Below, in pieces: positions 1-11,100 of a stretch of DNA of 64,000 nucleotides; within the stretch, counting starts at the first letter, position 1, and each line of letters opens with the position of its first letter. The position numbers were made by a program, and so were the translations under genes. The notes beneath the pieces are model-generated. The model ran no database searches and had not been told where the DNA came from. It worked only from the letters and a program-made list of their open reading frames with translations. This stretch comes from Sarcocystis neurona (taxonomy: Eukaryota; Apicomplexa; Conoidasida; Eucoccidiorida; Sarcocystidae). Location of the stretch: NCBI GenBank assembly GCA_000727475.1, contig KL647289.1:5810776-5874775 (forward strand). The letters are read 5' to 3'.

Positions 1-2419
1 GTGCTCACGCTGGGGCACTATTGCTGCTGCTGCTTCTCCTCCTCTTCTTACTCTGTCTTCTTCTGCCGCTGCTGCTCTACTTCTTCCTGCTGCTGCTGCT
101 GGCCCTTCTGTGGCTGCTGCTCTGCTGTTTCTTCTTCCTCCTGCTGCTGCTGGCGACTCTTCCTCCGCTCCTTCCTTCTGCAGACGAGACTGCCCACCAC
201 CGGCAGAGCAGCCTTCGTCATCGCTGCTTCCCCCTGGCCTCTCTCCCCCGTCGTTGTCTGCTGCTTCAGTCTTTAACGTCTTCAACATCTTCTTCGCAGC
301 TGTTCCCTCCTCTCTCCAGGTTTCACTGCCCTCTGCAACATCTGCACCGATCGCTACTTCTTGTTCTGCTGCTGTTGCTGCTGCTCCTGCACCCGTGGTG
401 CTTGAAGGGGCGGCTGTTTTTGATCCTGCTGCGGTTGCCGTCTTCCCGTGCTGCCTGCTACCGCTGCTGCTCTCTTCTTCCCCACTGCTGTCGTTCTCGA
501 CTTTGCACTTCGTTTCTCTACTACCTTCTTCTTTTTCTCCTCCCTTCCCCCCACAGGCTGTCCGCTGCTGCTGGTGTGCTGCTGGGGGAAAAGAGGACAA
601 GGCAGGACCGCTCTCTACGCAGGCAGGCCCCGCTGCCACTTGCCGCGCTGCTGCGGGTCCATCTGCTGCTCCGTCTGATGCGTCTTCCTCCTCTTCTTCC
701 TGACGCGCTGCTGCAGAACAGGCTGTTCCGTCTTCCCGCACTTCTTCTCCCGGTTCTCCTTCTCCGCTCCCTCCTTGGGGTGCTGCTGTTCCTGAGTCTG
801 CTGCTGCCAAAGTGCCCTCTGCCGCAGGCGCAGCAGCACCGTGGCTGTCTGAGGACGCTGGGGTTTTGCTCTTTTTTCTTCTTTTGCGAGACTGATGGAG
901 AGCAGAGGCAGCAGGGGCAGCAGCAGCTGGACAGCGGAGCTGCTGGCGGTCGCAGCAGCGGCAGCAAGCAAAGCCCCACTGCTGCGTCTTGCAGTCAAAA
1001 AACGAGCCCCACACCTGCGTGTGCGTCCCGCACATCACGTCTTCCGCATACAATGAGCTGCTCACCGCTTTCTCCTTTCTTCTTACTTCTGCTGCTCTCC
1101 GTGCTGCTGCTGCTGCTGCCTGCTTCTTCCGCGCCTCGTGCACTGCCCGCGCCGCCTCTGCGCCGTCTCCCAGGTGCTTCCTCTTCGCTGCCGCGGCGCC
1201 TCCATGCCCCTGCAGCGAAGGGGAGGAATACGAACCAACAGAAGACGAAGAAGACGCACTGGTCAAACCTTGGGAATATAAAGCACGCCGCAGCTCTTGA
1301 ATTTTCATCTCCTCTTCCCGCCGCTCTGCTAGCTCCGCCTGCTTCTTTAACTCCTCCTTGTGCTTCTGCTCCGCCAGCCATATCTGGAAAGGCCACACAG
1401 ACACACAAAATCGAACTTCACATATTTACCTTCTACGCGTATATATATATATATATATGAGAAACCCACGTGTCTTCGTCTACCACCAAGAGACGTTCTC
1501 CACATACATACATATATACATATATATACATGTATACAGAGAGATATGTATGCATGCATTCGTAACGCCGCGTACATGTCGCAGACTCCTCTCCCCGCAC
1601 CCCAAACGTATATATGTCTATATACATGCATACACGTATACAAAAAGGAGCAGTCAGCCGCAGCACGGCGTCAGTACCATGTACACGTATACACGTGTAT
1701 ATCTGTATGTATTTACAGATACGTGCAAACGACTATACGTTGCGTCTTCACAGCTCCACGTCAACGCATGCATCTTTGTGCCGGTCAGATGTTTACTTGT
1801 ACACCCTCTTCAGCTCAAGACGAGGAAACACGCGATGCTGATAGTTGTCTATATACAGTATACATTTACACGCAAATATCTACTACACACATAGACATAT
1901 ATATAGATAGAGAGAGAGAATACACACGTCTAGCGCCGAAGATATTCACATATATATATATATATATTGTATGCATACGGCCAGGCCCACGTTTTCATAT
2001 GATATACACCTATACGCAGATATCTATTACATACTATATATACAGAGAGAGAGAGTACACAGATGATTGGCTCCATCCTAGACATTCACCAATATACACA
2101 TATATATATATATGCGCTCTACTCCACTGTACGTGTACACGTATCCTAGCTGTATACGTATATCTCTCTATCTACTCATATATATCCACACACATATATG
2201 GCCCTCGTACACATGATTAGCCACATACATATGCAGAGATTACAACGTCACCCCTGTAGTATTTGCCTGTACAGATATAGGCGTCTTCAGGCCAGATAGC
2301 AGGACGTGCCGAAGAATTCTTTTACACGTTACCTTTTCTTGGTTTTGCCAGTTCCCAGGATGGAAGGGCTTGTGATTGATGAAGGCGGCAGACTTCTGCC
2401 CGATCTTCCCTATCCACAT
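1..2419 (-). CDS. CIR_N-domain, splicing-factor-like protein (3' end beyond window)
   Basis: Two exons are visible. Exon 1 (2419-2333, 29 codons) starts MWIGKIG, carries the signature KPFHPGNWQNQEK and ends at a gtaacg donor. Exon 2 (1383 to 1, still open at the window edge) follows a tttccag acceptor in the same phase and begins IWLAEQKHKEELKKQ. Together they form an N-terminal CIR_N domain (residues about 17-65), the module of CIR1 and the spliceosomal protein CWC25. Residues about 150-171 read HTQVWGS, then WGFACC, a spacing like the HTxxWGSxx...WGxxCC segment of splicing factor SLU7. The rest is Glu/Ala/Ser-rich with a basic KRRKK patch, and at least 490 residues are encoded. The intron of 949 bases is rich in (TA)n. 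Role in pre-mRNA splicing in the nucleus is inferred; the combination of the two signatures is unusual. Confidence 0.82.
1384..2332 (-). repeat. TA/ACATA-rich intron of the CIR_N gene
   Basis: This non-coding stretch is filled with short (TA)n and (ACATA)n microsatellites, for example around 1440-1458, 1950-1967 and 2099-2113. It lies exactly between the gtaacg donor and tttccag acceptor of the CIR_N gene. Small open frames on either strand here are alternating Tyr/Ile/His products of the microsatellites. Confidence 0.8.
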
Positions 2420-3125
2420 TTTGCTGTAGGTTTATCAACACTTGCTTTCTGTTCCTCGCCCGGATTTATCTCCGCTTTCAGCGATGTGCGGCACAACGTA
2501 GTGCGTCTTCACAAGAGCAAAGAAATGACCAGCAGAAGAACGTCCGCGACACTGCTGGGAGAGCAGATGTGTAGCGTCGCCTCTTGTACAAAGACAGTGC
2601 GCCTTTGAAGAGAGGAAATCTTCTGCAGAAAGAAAGAGAAGGATTCCGTCCGTTAGTCCTCTACAGCTCCCTTTCTCTTTTGCAAACGGGAAGTGATCTG
2701 GTGCACGCTTTTTGTCAACAACCTCGGCGGAGCGAGAAACGCCAGTTCGGCGCGGGCGAGGACAGAATTTTTAGTCGTGGGAAGACATGGAGGAGGAAAT
2801 TTCCACGTGTCGTCGCAGTGACACTTCAGAATGCGACTGAGAAGAAACTTACACGCAAAGATCGTATGCGCGGCGGCGGAAGGTATTGTTTGTAGCAAAG
2901 CGTTGTCTGCAGAAGTAGGGATACAACTACACTGAAGAAGCACATTCCTGCGGAAGAAGGTAACGAAAATTTTTTTCCTACAAATATGGAAAATGATGAG
3001 CAAAATAAGACCTGCAGATATCTAACAGTGCTCACACGTAGGAGAGGTGACCATGTTGCTCTGAACGAGCGAAGGCGACAATCAAGCACTCTCCCATTTC
3101 TCGAAAGAAGCCTTTGACACAGAGG

Positions 3126-4420
3126 TCAAGCCTCAAGTTCTTCACCGCTGCAAGAAGACTGAGGGCTAAAAGCGGAGTCACGACCGAGAGTGGAGCCACG
3201 AAGAGAGAAATACGCGAATTCAAGAGTCGGGTCAATATTCACGCACTCCATTTGCGTGCGTGACCAGGGCGGAAACGACGGTTTCGTAGATGTAGATAAA
3301 ATGGGCAACTGTGGCAGCCGTTCTGAACCCTCTTTGGCGAGAACGGTAGAACAACACTCCTGGAGGAACGCATTCATGCACGGGACCAACACGGGGCCGC
3401 ACAAAGTTTCAAAAAGCCGCCAATATGTTCATGTACCTTCGCATCTGCGCACGTATGTCTAGGTTCTCTTGCGGAGAGGAAAGACACGTTCCCACGTATA
3501 CAAAGCAGAACAGCTACAGCTGTGTTTGAACGTATGGATATGCGTACGCTTACTTGTGCGTACGAAAGATGAGCCCCAGTGAAGACGTATTTCTCACGAA
3601 GCACTTCGAGTGACGATTTACCACCCGGGTGGATCGCGAATCTGGTACCAGCCGATGGAGGATTGTAACATGAAGAAGAAAACGAGTGACGCCAGGTAGG
3701 CGCACCGGGTACGCTGCTGTCAGCTGCGCATCCAGAAGGTAGCACGGCCGTAGGGTAGAACAAGGAGGAGCTGAGAAACTGGCTGGCTCTCAGGCGACGA
3801 AACGCATACGCCTATGGACGGCGTACACGAGGTCAGAACAGTAACACGATGGTGGATTGCACAACGAAACACATTTCTTACAGTGACAGCCACCAAGAAG
3901 CCGTACGTCTGCCGTGCTTGTCCGCAAAAAGCGTACAGATCAGTGAGGAGATGGCGAAAAATCGCGCTCCTCGGGCATGCGTAGAGAGAGATACATTACA
4001 TAGACAAAAGGACGAATTCTGTTTTATGAGTGCTGACATCACTGCATCTACAAATCTAGTACACTCGGAAGTCTCTTCGAAAAATTGTGCTTGGCAACAC
4101 AAGCGTGGCACAATCGAAAGTTATTGCAAAAGGGTGGTTTCGGGGCACGTCGGCTATCTAACGCCGTAGCATGCGTTACGTGCTCGTTTCGTGCCCCTGT
4201 CTGAGGGAGCAGTTTTTGTCTCGGAACATTACAACACAAATTCATCTTCGTGGAACTGTGGAGGCCTCGTGCTGGGGCCGGGGGACAAACTGTCTTTACT
4301 TGACACATGTAGGGTAGTACACACGGTGCTGTACGGGCAGCCCGCAATTAACGCTGGAAAGCCGGATGTATGTGTTTCAGAGAAGCTGTAAATTCGCTGA
4401 GCTAGCAAAACAAACCCATC
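3126..4420 (-). CDS. unknown protein, four exons seen, 5' end unresolved
   Basis: I do not recognise the product. Exons in order are 4420-4300, 4089-3882, 3788-3554 and 3359-3126; donors are gtaaag, gtaaga and gtaagc, and the first and last acceptors are tctcggctcag and cctccag. Phases chain as 0 to 1, 1 to 2, 2 to 0 and 0 to stop, giving 798 nt or 265 codons plus stop. Readable segments include FVLLAQRIYSF, FADKHGRRTASWW, RFAIHPGGKSSLEVL and the C-terminus SSCSGEELEA. The second exon's acceptor (ccaag) and the exact start of the third (3788, 3786 or 3782) are the least certain points. The HPGG motif recalls cytochrome b5, but the second haem histidine and its surroundings are missing. One or more upstream exons must exist because no start codon is present. 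Confidence 0.6.
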
Positions 4421-5701
4421 CTGAGCCGAGAAAAGCAAGAATCTTAATAGAAAACCCAAACGTATTGAAGAACAGGGCGATTCCTGCCGGTTGTCCGCGA
4501 GATTCTGACTGGTTACTCAGGGGACGTACGCAGCGTACGTACAACGGTAGAATCTTTATGCGTTTTCATATTGCCTGCGACGTCGCAGTCTGTATCAGTG
4601 TTCTGAGTCTACAAGTAGACAAAGTGGCAATAGGTGCTGTAGTGCTTGCAGCGGAAATGGTAGAACAGTGCATATATGTCGGTGCTGCAAAAGCGTATCG
4701 GTAATATTTACGTAGAACTTGGACGTTCCGACTGGCAATTGTTCTACTCAGTTGGTCTCCGCGTTTCTATTAGCCGGCAGAAGGTTTAAACATCTTTAAA
4801 ATCCTCTCCACGTATTAGTGCAAAATGCTAGAGAGCTTGTCGTGCGCGCAACATATGAGCAGACTTCTGCGCATGTATCTTTCCAAACAGATGGAGGCCT
4901 ACTGCGGTATCCTGCTGAGGATAATTGAAAAGACTTTATTTTGTTGTTTTATATACTTTGTGTAACTGCCAATCATGTATAGGTCAACCCCTGTGCTATA
5001 TGGGTGCCTATCTACGTGTGCACATCTTGAGACAAGCCACTCCTTTTGAAGGTTAAGTAACCGGTTTACTCTGTGCAGCGTCCCTGTGTACACGTGTGTC
5101 ATATAGACGTACAGGAAAGCAAGCATAAAGCCGCAAGCTGCACTAATAATGAGCCCTACGTAGCGCGTCTCGTTTCTTTACCGTTTGCTTCTGGCCATCG
5201 CCCGAAGTGAATGATGCAGTTGGCCTCCACCCATCCACGAAAAAGCATTTGTACACGCCCACTTTTTCTTCATTTTTGCAAAATGCTTCGGACAGAAGCT
5301 ACTTGACAGCAGACGAGCAGCCGCATTGAAGAATAGATTTGCCTTCGTATTCCCCGTCTATGCTGTCATATTGAGAAAGCTGCAGGATTCTTCTTCGGTG
5401 GCTGACGCCGGTATTTCTCTGTTTAGGCAAACTGACGACAGGAAACATCTACGCGTGTCAACGAGCAACTGTGTGCAATCTCCGGCATTTAATCCGCATC
5501 AGTCAAGGCCCTGCTGGTTGTTTTTATGAATATGTAAAGATGTGACACGCATATATATGTATATATATGTATCTGGTGCGCGAATACACTTCCTCAAATG
5601 TGCGCATCCATATTTGTAGACGTACACGTATGAAGCTGTGAGTGTGTAACACATGCGTACACATAGATGTATACATATATATATATATATATATATGTTT
5701 A
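4421..5701. other. no resolved gene; probable 5' exons of the 3126-4420 gene plus spacer
   Basis: The 5' end of the preceding minus-strand gene must lie here, and a candidate frame sits near 4690-4570 on the minus strand, but I could not fit donor, acceptor and phase. From 4750 to 5650 I see only short frames on both strands and a (TA)n run at about 5675-5697. Confidence 0.4.
5675..5697. repeat. (TA)n microsatellite
   Basis: A pure TA run of about 22 bases lies immediately downstream of the stop codon of the 5702 gene. It is one of many similar runs in the window, including 13960-13978, 18401-18421, 19750-19771, 39643-39664 and 40917-40935. All sit in introns or intergenic DNA. Confidence 0.9.
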
Positions 5702-6440
5702 CTAAATGCTGCGACGCGCGCGCGGGCATCGGGATGTGCTTTGCACTGTTCTTTTGATTTGCTGGTAGTTGGCAGGCCGAGGAGGGGGGTGCGTGTGTGG
5801 CTTTAGCGGCTTAAGGAGGAAGGCGTGAATAACCACCGTGTTAGCCGGGTCACCGTGTGCAGCTGGAATGGTGCAACAGCAGAATTTCATTGTCTTCTGC
5901 ACGTATAGTCGCGAAGACTTGCAGTTGCCATCCAGGTGTGTCCACAGTTCGGACGACGCAAACAAAGGGAACAACTTTTCATTCAACAGGTTGACAAATG
6001 AAACTGGGGCTAGCCAGGCCGCTGCAATTCCTGCTGCTGCAGCACAGCAGTCCACCACTGCGGTAAGAGCAACCAGCGCAACCCCACACGCTGCACGCTA
6101 CCATGTGTACACATATGCACACGAATGCCTGCTGCTTCAGTTCTTAGAAATTTTCTATACCTGCGTCATAACAAAATCGCGAGTCACCCGCTATTAACTC
6201 ACCATCACATGAGCCATGAATACACCTTTCTTTTAAGGGTGCCTACATGTATCAGCACAAATATCAGCTCCACACCGCAGCGGTTGTCCCCGTGTGCCTT
6301 CTGAAGCCGCCTGCTTCGTAAGTATCCGATGACGCAGCGTCTGCAACTCTCTGTAGCGTTTAGAAGTTCTCCTGCGGTGCGCGTACCGTAGGTGGCGTGC
6401 GCTCCTGCTCAGCGTGGCTACCTTTCTCTCGGCATCAGTT
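5702..6440 (-). CDS. unknown, probable membrane protein (5' end unresolved)
   Basis: The last exon is 6090-5702. It opens with a hydrophobic stretch containing CGVALVALTAVVDCC and AAWLAPVSFVNLL, suggesting one transmembrane segment, and ends PRARRSI then stop. The preceding exon ends at 6247 with a gtaggc donor in matching phase and encodes a basic, helical stretch with ERKVATLSRSARHL and RYRELQTLRHRIL. A basic coiled stretch followed by a membrane segment is vaguely reminiscent of WRB/GET1, but the similarity is too weak to assign. The N-terminus must lie before 6677, where the next gene ends, so the missing 5' part is short. Confidence 0.45.
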
Positions 6441-6676
6441 ACGCAGAGTAATGCAGTATTAATACGCACGCGTACACACGAATAAAACGTGTGCGCAGTA
6501 ACATCTGTCTACAGTTCCCTTATTTCTATATATGGGAAGATCCCCAGCTATCCACCCATGTATATATATATATATATATGTATGTGTATATCTATGCGTT
6601 CAGCAAACAAGGGGATTCTCTACAACGTGCACACCGGCAGAGAGATATTAGGGCGCTTGTTTTTGCAAATATTCTT

Positions 6677-7808
6677 CTAGTCTGCTAGAACTACGTAGGA
6701 TTTCCCGTCTTCGCGTCGGAGAAGCCACTCTGTTTTTGATTTCTGCATCATCCTTATCGTCGCCAGTTGCTGCAGCACACACACGCACACATACACACAC
6801 ATACACACATGTGTATATCAGTTTCTCACCCGTCTTTGCTGATTTGATATACGCAGAAGAACATCCGGTGTTTACGCAGTTTACAAAGGTCCGCATGCAC
6901 AGGCCTTTTAAACACTCACTACCGTATCACCCTCACTCTGTCTCTATACGCGTATGCATCCATATTGATAGAAAAGGTGCCTTGGTATGTTCCTTAAGAA
7001 TGTATGTGTATATGTGTGTATATATACACATATATATATATATATACAGGTATATATATATGTCTACACCTGCACACAAAGTACGTGTACAATTACGTTC
7101 GTATACGACTGCCTGCATCAACTATGCATGCATGGATGGGTGGTGTTACATCTCACCCAAATGGTGGAAGGTCCTGCGAAAAGTGGGCAGTTGCCTACGT
7201 GGGATGCCGGTCACTCGCTGCTTGGGATTCACGGCAGGAACTCCTGCTGCTCTTGCTGCTGCTCGTGTCAAAAGAAGAGCGTCCAGCAAGAGGGGCTTAC
7301 AGGCGTCACGCCTTAGGTGACTAGCTGCACGAGGTGCACGTGGGCAGACGCGGACATGTGTATATACAGATACATACGACCGTACACACAGATGCAGACA
7401 CGTGTGAACAGACACACGTGTCTACAGGGACTACGGTACGAGCACGTCCCCTTGACTGCCTGCGTGTTCATCATTTACATGCAGATGCAAAAAAGTCACT
7501 TCCCCACAGCATGCCGTGAGCTTGTATAGCCACACCATTGCTGATCCGTCCACAACGACACATCTACATATCTGTGTCTCTTTCCATCTGAAAACACCTC
7601 TCAATAAATGTATATATACATATGTATATGTATATGTGCATACACACATATACATAGATACACACATGTGCACCAGCTGTAGTGCGCCTTCGACGATACA
7701 TATATATATATATATAGGCTCTATCCGCCCATAGAATGTACAGGCGCGTGCTTGGGTACACGTCACTTGTACATGTGTTTACGTGAACGGGCTTCGACAC
7801 ATATACAT
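6677..7808 (-). CDS. unknown protein, 166 residues, five exons
   Basis: I do not recognise the product. Exons are 7808-7783, 7587-7435, 7320-7150, 6904-6830 and 6752-6677. Donors are gtaaac, gtagtc, gtaaca and gtgaga, all introns are phase 2, and the total is 501 nt. The start is the first of two close ATGs (MYMCRSPF). Segments include VVVDGSAMVWLYKL, an Ala/Leu-rich helix, VNPKQRVTGIPRRQLPTF and the C-terminus EDGKSYVVLAD. The fourth and fifth exons have an alternative reading through a ctgcag acceptor that ends LEEYLQKQAP, but its phase does not match. The introns carry the (TA)n and (CA)n runs. It begins about 146 bases after the stop of the WDR7-like gene on the same strand. Confidence 0.5.
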
Positions 7809-7953
7809 TCGTGCGCAGGGCCCACGTTCACCTTGTGAGTTTCTCTGGATGTGAAAGGACGTGTGTACCCGGCTGTATGTACAGCACAAGTGTCCTCGGA
7901 CTCCGTCCTTTCCGGCGTCCTTCCTATCGCTGTGCACCCGGTGCACGTCTTCA

Positions 7954-8109
7954 CTAGATACGAGAAGCATAGTCGTAACTCTCGGGAATTTTGGGCGGGC
8001 AAGAAGACTCTAAAAGCACGTGTGTGCGCACGTGTAAGAAGTAATACGACTTGGTGCTCCCCACCCCCAACACAAAGTCACGTGTGTGCCGTCTGTCGAC
8101 GATACGCAG
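7954..8109 (-). CDS. WDR7-like gene, last exon
   Basis: This exon of 51 codons plus stop follows a cactgcag acceptor in phase 0. It encodes LRIVDRRHTRDFVLGVG and SYYFLHV, the final strand of the WDR7 fold, then a short extra tail ending YASRI. Confidence 0.78.
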   Translation of the reverse strand: MRIVDRRHTRDFVLGVGSTKSYYFLHVRTHVLLESSCPPKIPESYDYASRI

Positions 8110-11100
8110 CTGCAGTGCCTTTTTCCTTCCCACTCTAACTGGGAGTAAATTTTCAGGAGAAACATTATGTGCAGGCACGCTGTGGCGAGTGTGTGCAGGG
8201 TTCACCCCGTCCCAGGCAGAGTCGACAGAAAGGACGCCGGCACTAGCTTGGCTGCACGCAAGAGTTGCATTGCGACTCACGTAGCGAGGAGACTGCCAGA
8301 AGATGCTGGAGCCACACGGAGGTAGATTAAAGACCTTGTGTGGTTTGCCGGCTATTCCTAATATTCCACCGAAGAAGCCAGAGGAGGAGCACTGCAGCGG
8401 GAGCAGCAGCAACAGCACAAAAGGTCACGTCGGAACAGCAGCAGCAGGTGCAGCCCCAACAGCATCCAGAATCACAGAGGCGCCAGCAGCGAGTCACAGC
8501 AGCAGCACCAGCAGCGACTCATAGCAGCAACAGCACCAGCAGCAGTCAGCCTCAATTTATTATGCAGCACAGTAGCGATATCCAGAGGCGAAGGCAAAAG
8601 GCCGCCGCAGCAGCACGCGCAGGACGCAGCGGCTGCAATAATGCGCGCGTAGTTCCAGCCGCCGCAGCAGCAGCAGCGGCCTTTGCTGCACAGCTGCAGC
8701 AGGTGTCCACGCGCAGCAGGAGCAGCAGCAGATACGTGCGATTGCCGCTGTGTATTTATTTCTGCTTGGCGACCACCTCTCTTGGTATCTTTATAAATGT
8801 GCCTCTGTACACATAGGTATTCACCTACAGAGAAAGCGAGCTAGGCATAGAGGAGCCGCAGCACAACGAACGGCCCCGCTTCTCCTGCAGCTGCAGCAGA
8901 AAAGCACCTCAACCGCTTGCACCAGCAGGGCTCTGCAGCAGGGAGTGACGTTAAGCAGACAGCAGCAGTCGCATCTATGTATCGCTTGCAGCAGCAACAG
9001 TTCCTCTGCAGAGAGCAGCAACAGCCGTTGCTGTTCTGCGGACAGCACAGGCCGTCTTCCTACAACAGCGGCGCTGTTCATTCGCACACGGGTCAGCAGC
9101 ATCTACGGGTAGACAGATATGTAGAAAGGGAGAACTACAGGTCTACACGCAGACAAGGATAAAGATGGAGATAGAGACCTACACAGGGAGGGATAGATAG
9201 TCATAGAGGTACACAGGGATAGTCTACCCACACACTGATATGTGTGTATGTGCCGGTCTAACCCACCGCTTTCCTACGAGCGATGTATTGTTTTACCGTT
9301 CCGCAGTGAGAAACAGCAGCCAGAACTCTTTTCAGCACGAGAGATAGCTGCAGCAACTGGGAGCGACAGGGAGGTGTGGGAGGGGCAGCAGCAGCAGCAA
9401 TATGATAGAAACGGCAACGTTATGTGGGCACAGTTGAAAAAGAGGCACGTGGCGTCGCAGCGGCCTCTCTGGAAACAACAGAATCAGCAGCAGCCGCCGC
9501 AGCAGCCGCCGCAGCAGCAGAACCACAACGCCAAGCCGAGGGAGTCTGGGGAAGCGCGCAGCGGAAGCGGTGGATTGCAGCACGTGAAAACGGTAGACAG
9601 CGGCTGGGCTGTAGCACGAGAAGAGTACAGATTAGAGCAAGACGAGATGCAGGTGGAAACGTGCGCTACAGCCAAATGCGCAGGGTGGCGGTCGTTTTCT
9701 TGTAAAAAGAGACGGGCAGCAGCACAGCAGCTGCAGCAGAGCAGCAGCAGCAGAGGGACTCAAAAACTCGCTGGTTTTGTGGAATACCTGCCACAACCGC
9801 ATTGTTCCGTCGTGCGCAGAGTAGGAGCCGATAAGCGAGCCGTCTTCGGAGAAAGAGACGCAGCTCACAGCACCTGGGAAGAAAAGCAGCAGAAGCGCCA
9901 GAGAACGCCGCAGCCGCAGCGTAGTAAGCAGCAGCACACCTTGCAGCGACAGCAAAGCTGGCAGCAGCAGCACAGGTAGCAGCAGCGACGGACAAAACAC
10001 CAGCACCCGAGAGCGCAGCAGCAGCTGCAGGATGACAGCAGCAGCGTTACGGAGGGCAGCGGCGGCGTGCGCGGCAGCAACACCAAGGACAGTCGCAGCA
10101 GAGAGTAGGCAGAAGCAGCAGATAGTGAAGAAAGCGAGGACGAGAAAGACCACTGTCCGCGTGGCTTTTTCGGCATAAACCAACACAATATCTACGTAGG
10201 TTGCCGCAGAGAAGTACGTCCCCACCCGCTTCTCGTCCGATGCGTGCAGCACCTGCGTAGCTGACTGCTGTCCTGCAGCTGCTGCAGGGCAGAGACGAAA
10301 TAGTTAAACTTGTCTCTGGCTGTCTTGCCTTCTCCGCTGTAGGCTGCTCTTTCCTGCTGCACGCCTGTTACCTGCCTCAATGCTGCTGTTGCTTTCTGCG
10401 CTCTTCGTGTCGCTGCTGCGCTGGCCTTCAACGTTGCGGTGTCTGCCGCAGTTGCTGCTGCGTCTCTCTTCGCGGCATTTACGCCTGCGGCTTCTCTCAC
10501 TCCCTGCTGCAGCGCTGCTGCTGCTGCTGAATCTGTGAAAGTCCCCGGGCACCCTTCGTCACGTACGGGGAGATACGTGTGTACACCCAGCTACTTAGGC
10601 AAACATACGCGCAAGTACATACATAGCAGCACACGCATACACGAGAGTACCTACCGTTGAGTAGACCGTGCTAATTAAACAGAGAAGGGCTGCTACACCC
10701 ACTGGGGATGCTTACAGGAAGAAACCCTTCTTGCTGCAGCATCTGCCTACCAGAGAGATACAGAGAGAAACGAAAGGGAAAAAGACACACACAGACACAC
10801 ACCTGCGTGCCCCTCGAGGACCTTCCACTTCGTTGCTGTGCGTAGATCGTATAATATAACAAAGCTGTCGACGCATCCAACAGCAAAGCGCTGCGTCTGC
10901 TGATGGAAAGTGGTCATCGGGAAGCAGCGGACCAGCTGAAAAAGCGCCGCTGTTGCTGCAGTCAACGCTCGACGCCTGCACCATCCCCGCAGCAGTGGCA
11001 CAGCAACACAGCAGCAGCGGCACCGCTGCACGAGCACGACAGCACAGCAGGATCTCAGCCGCACAGAGGGACAGTCGTCGGTTCCCAGTAGGTGCAAACC

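Noticed and set aside
21..1460. 479-codon plus-strand frame rich in Leu/Pro/Ser
   Set aside because: It is the antisense of the CIR_N gene, whose minus-strand frame carries conserved motifs and proper splice sites; the poly-Leu content is a by-product of CTG triplets.
3554..3660. HPGG motif as a cytochrome b5 domain
   Set aside because: The second haem-ligand histidine and the GxDAT segment are not at the expected distance.
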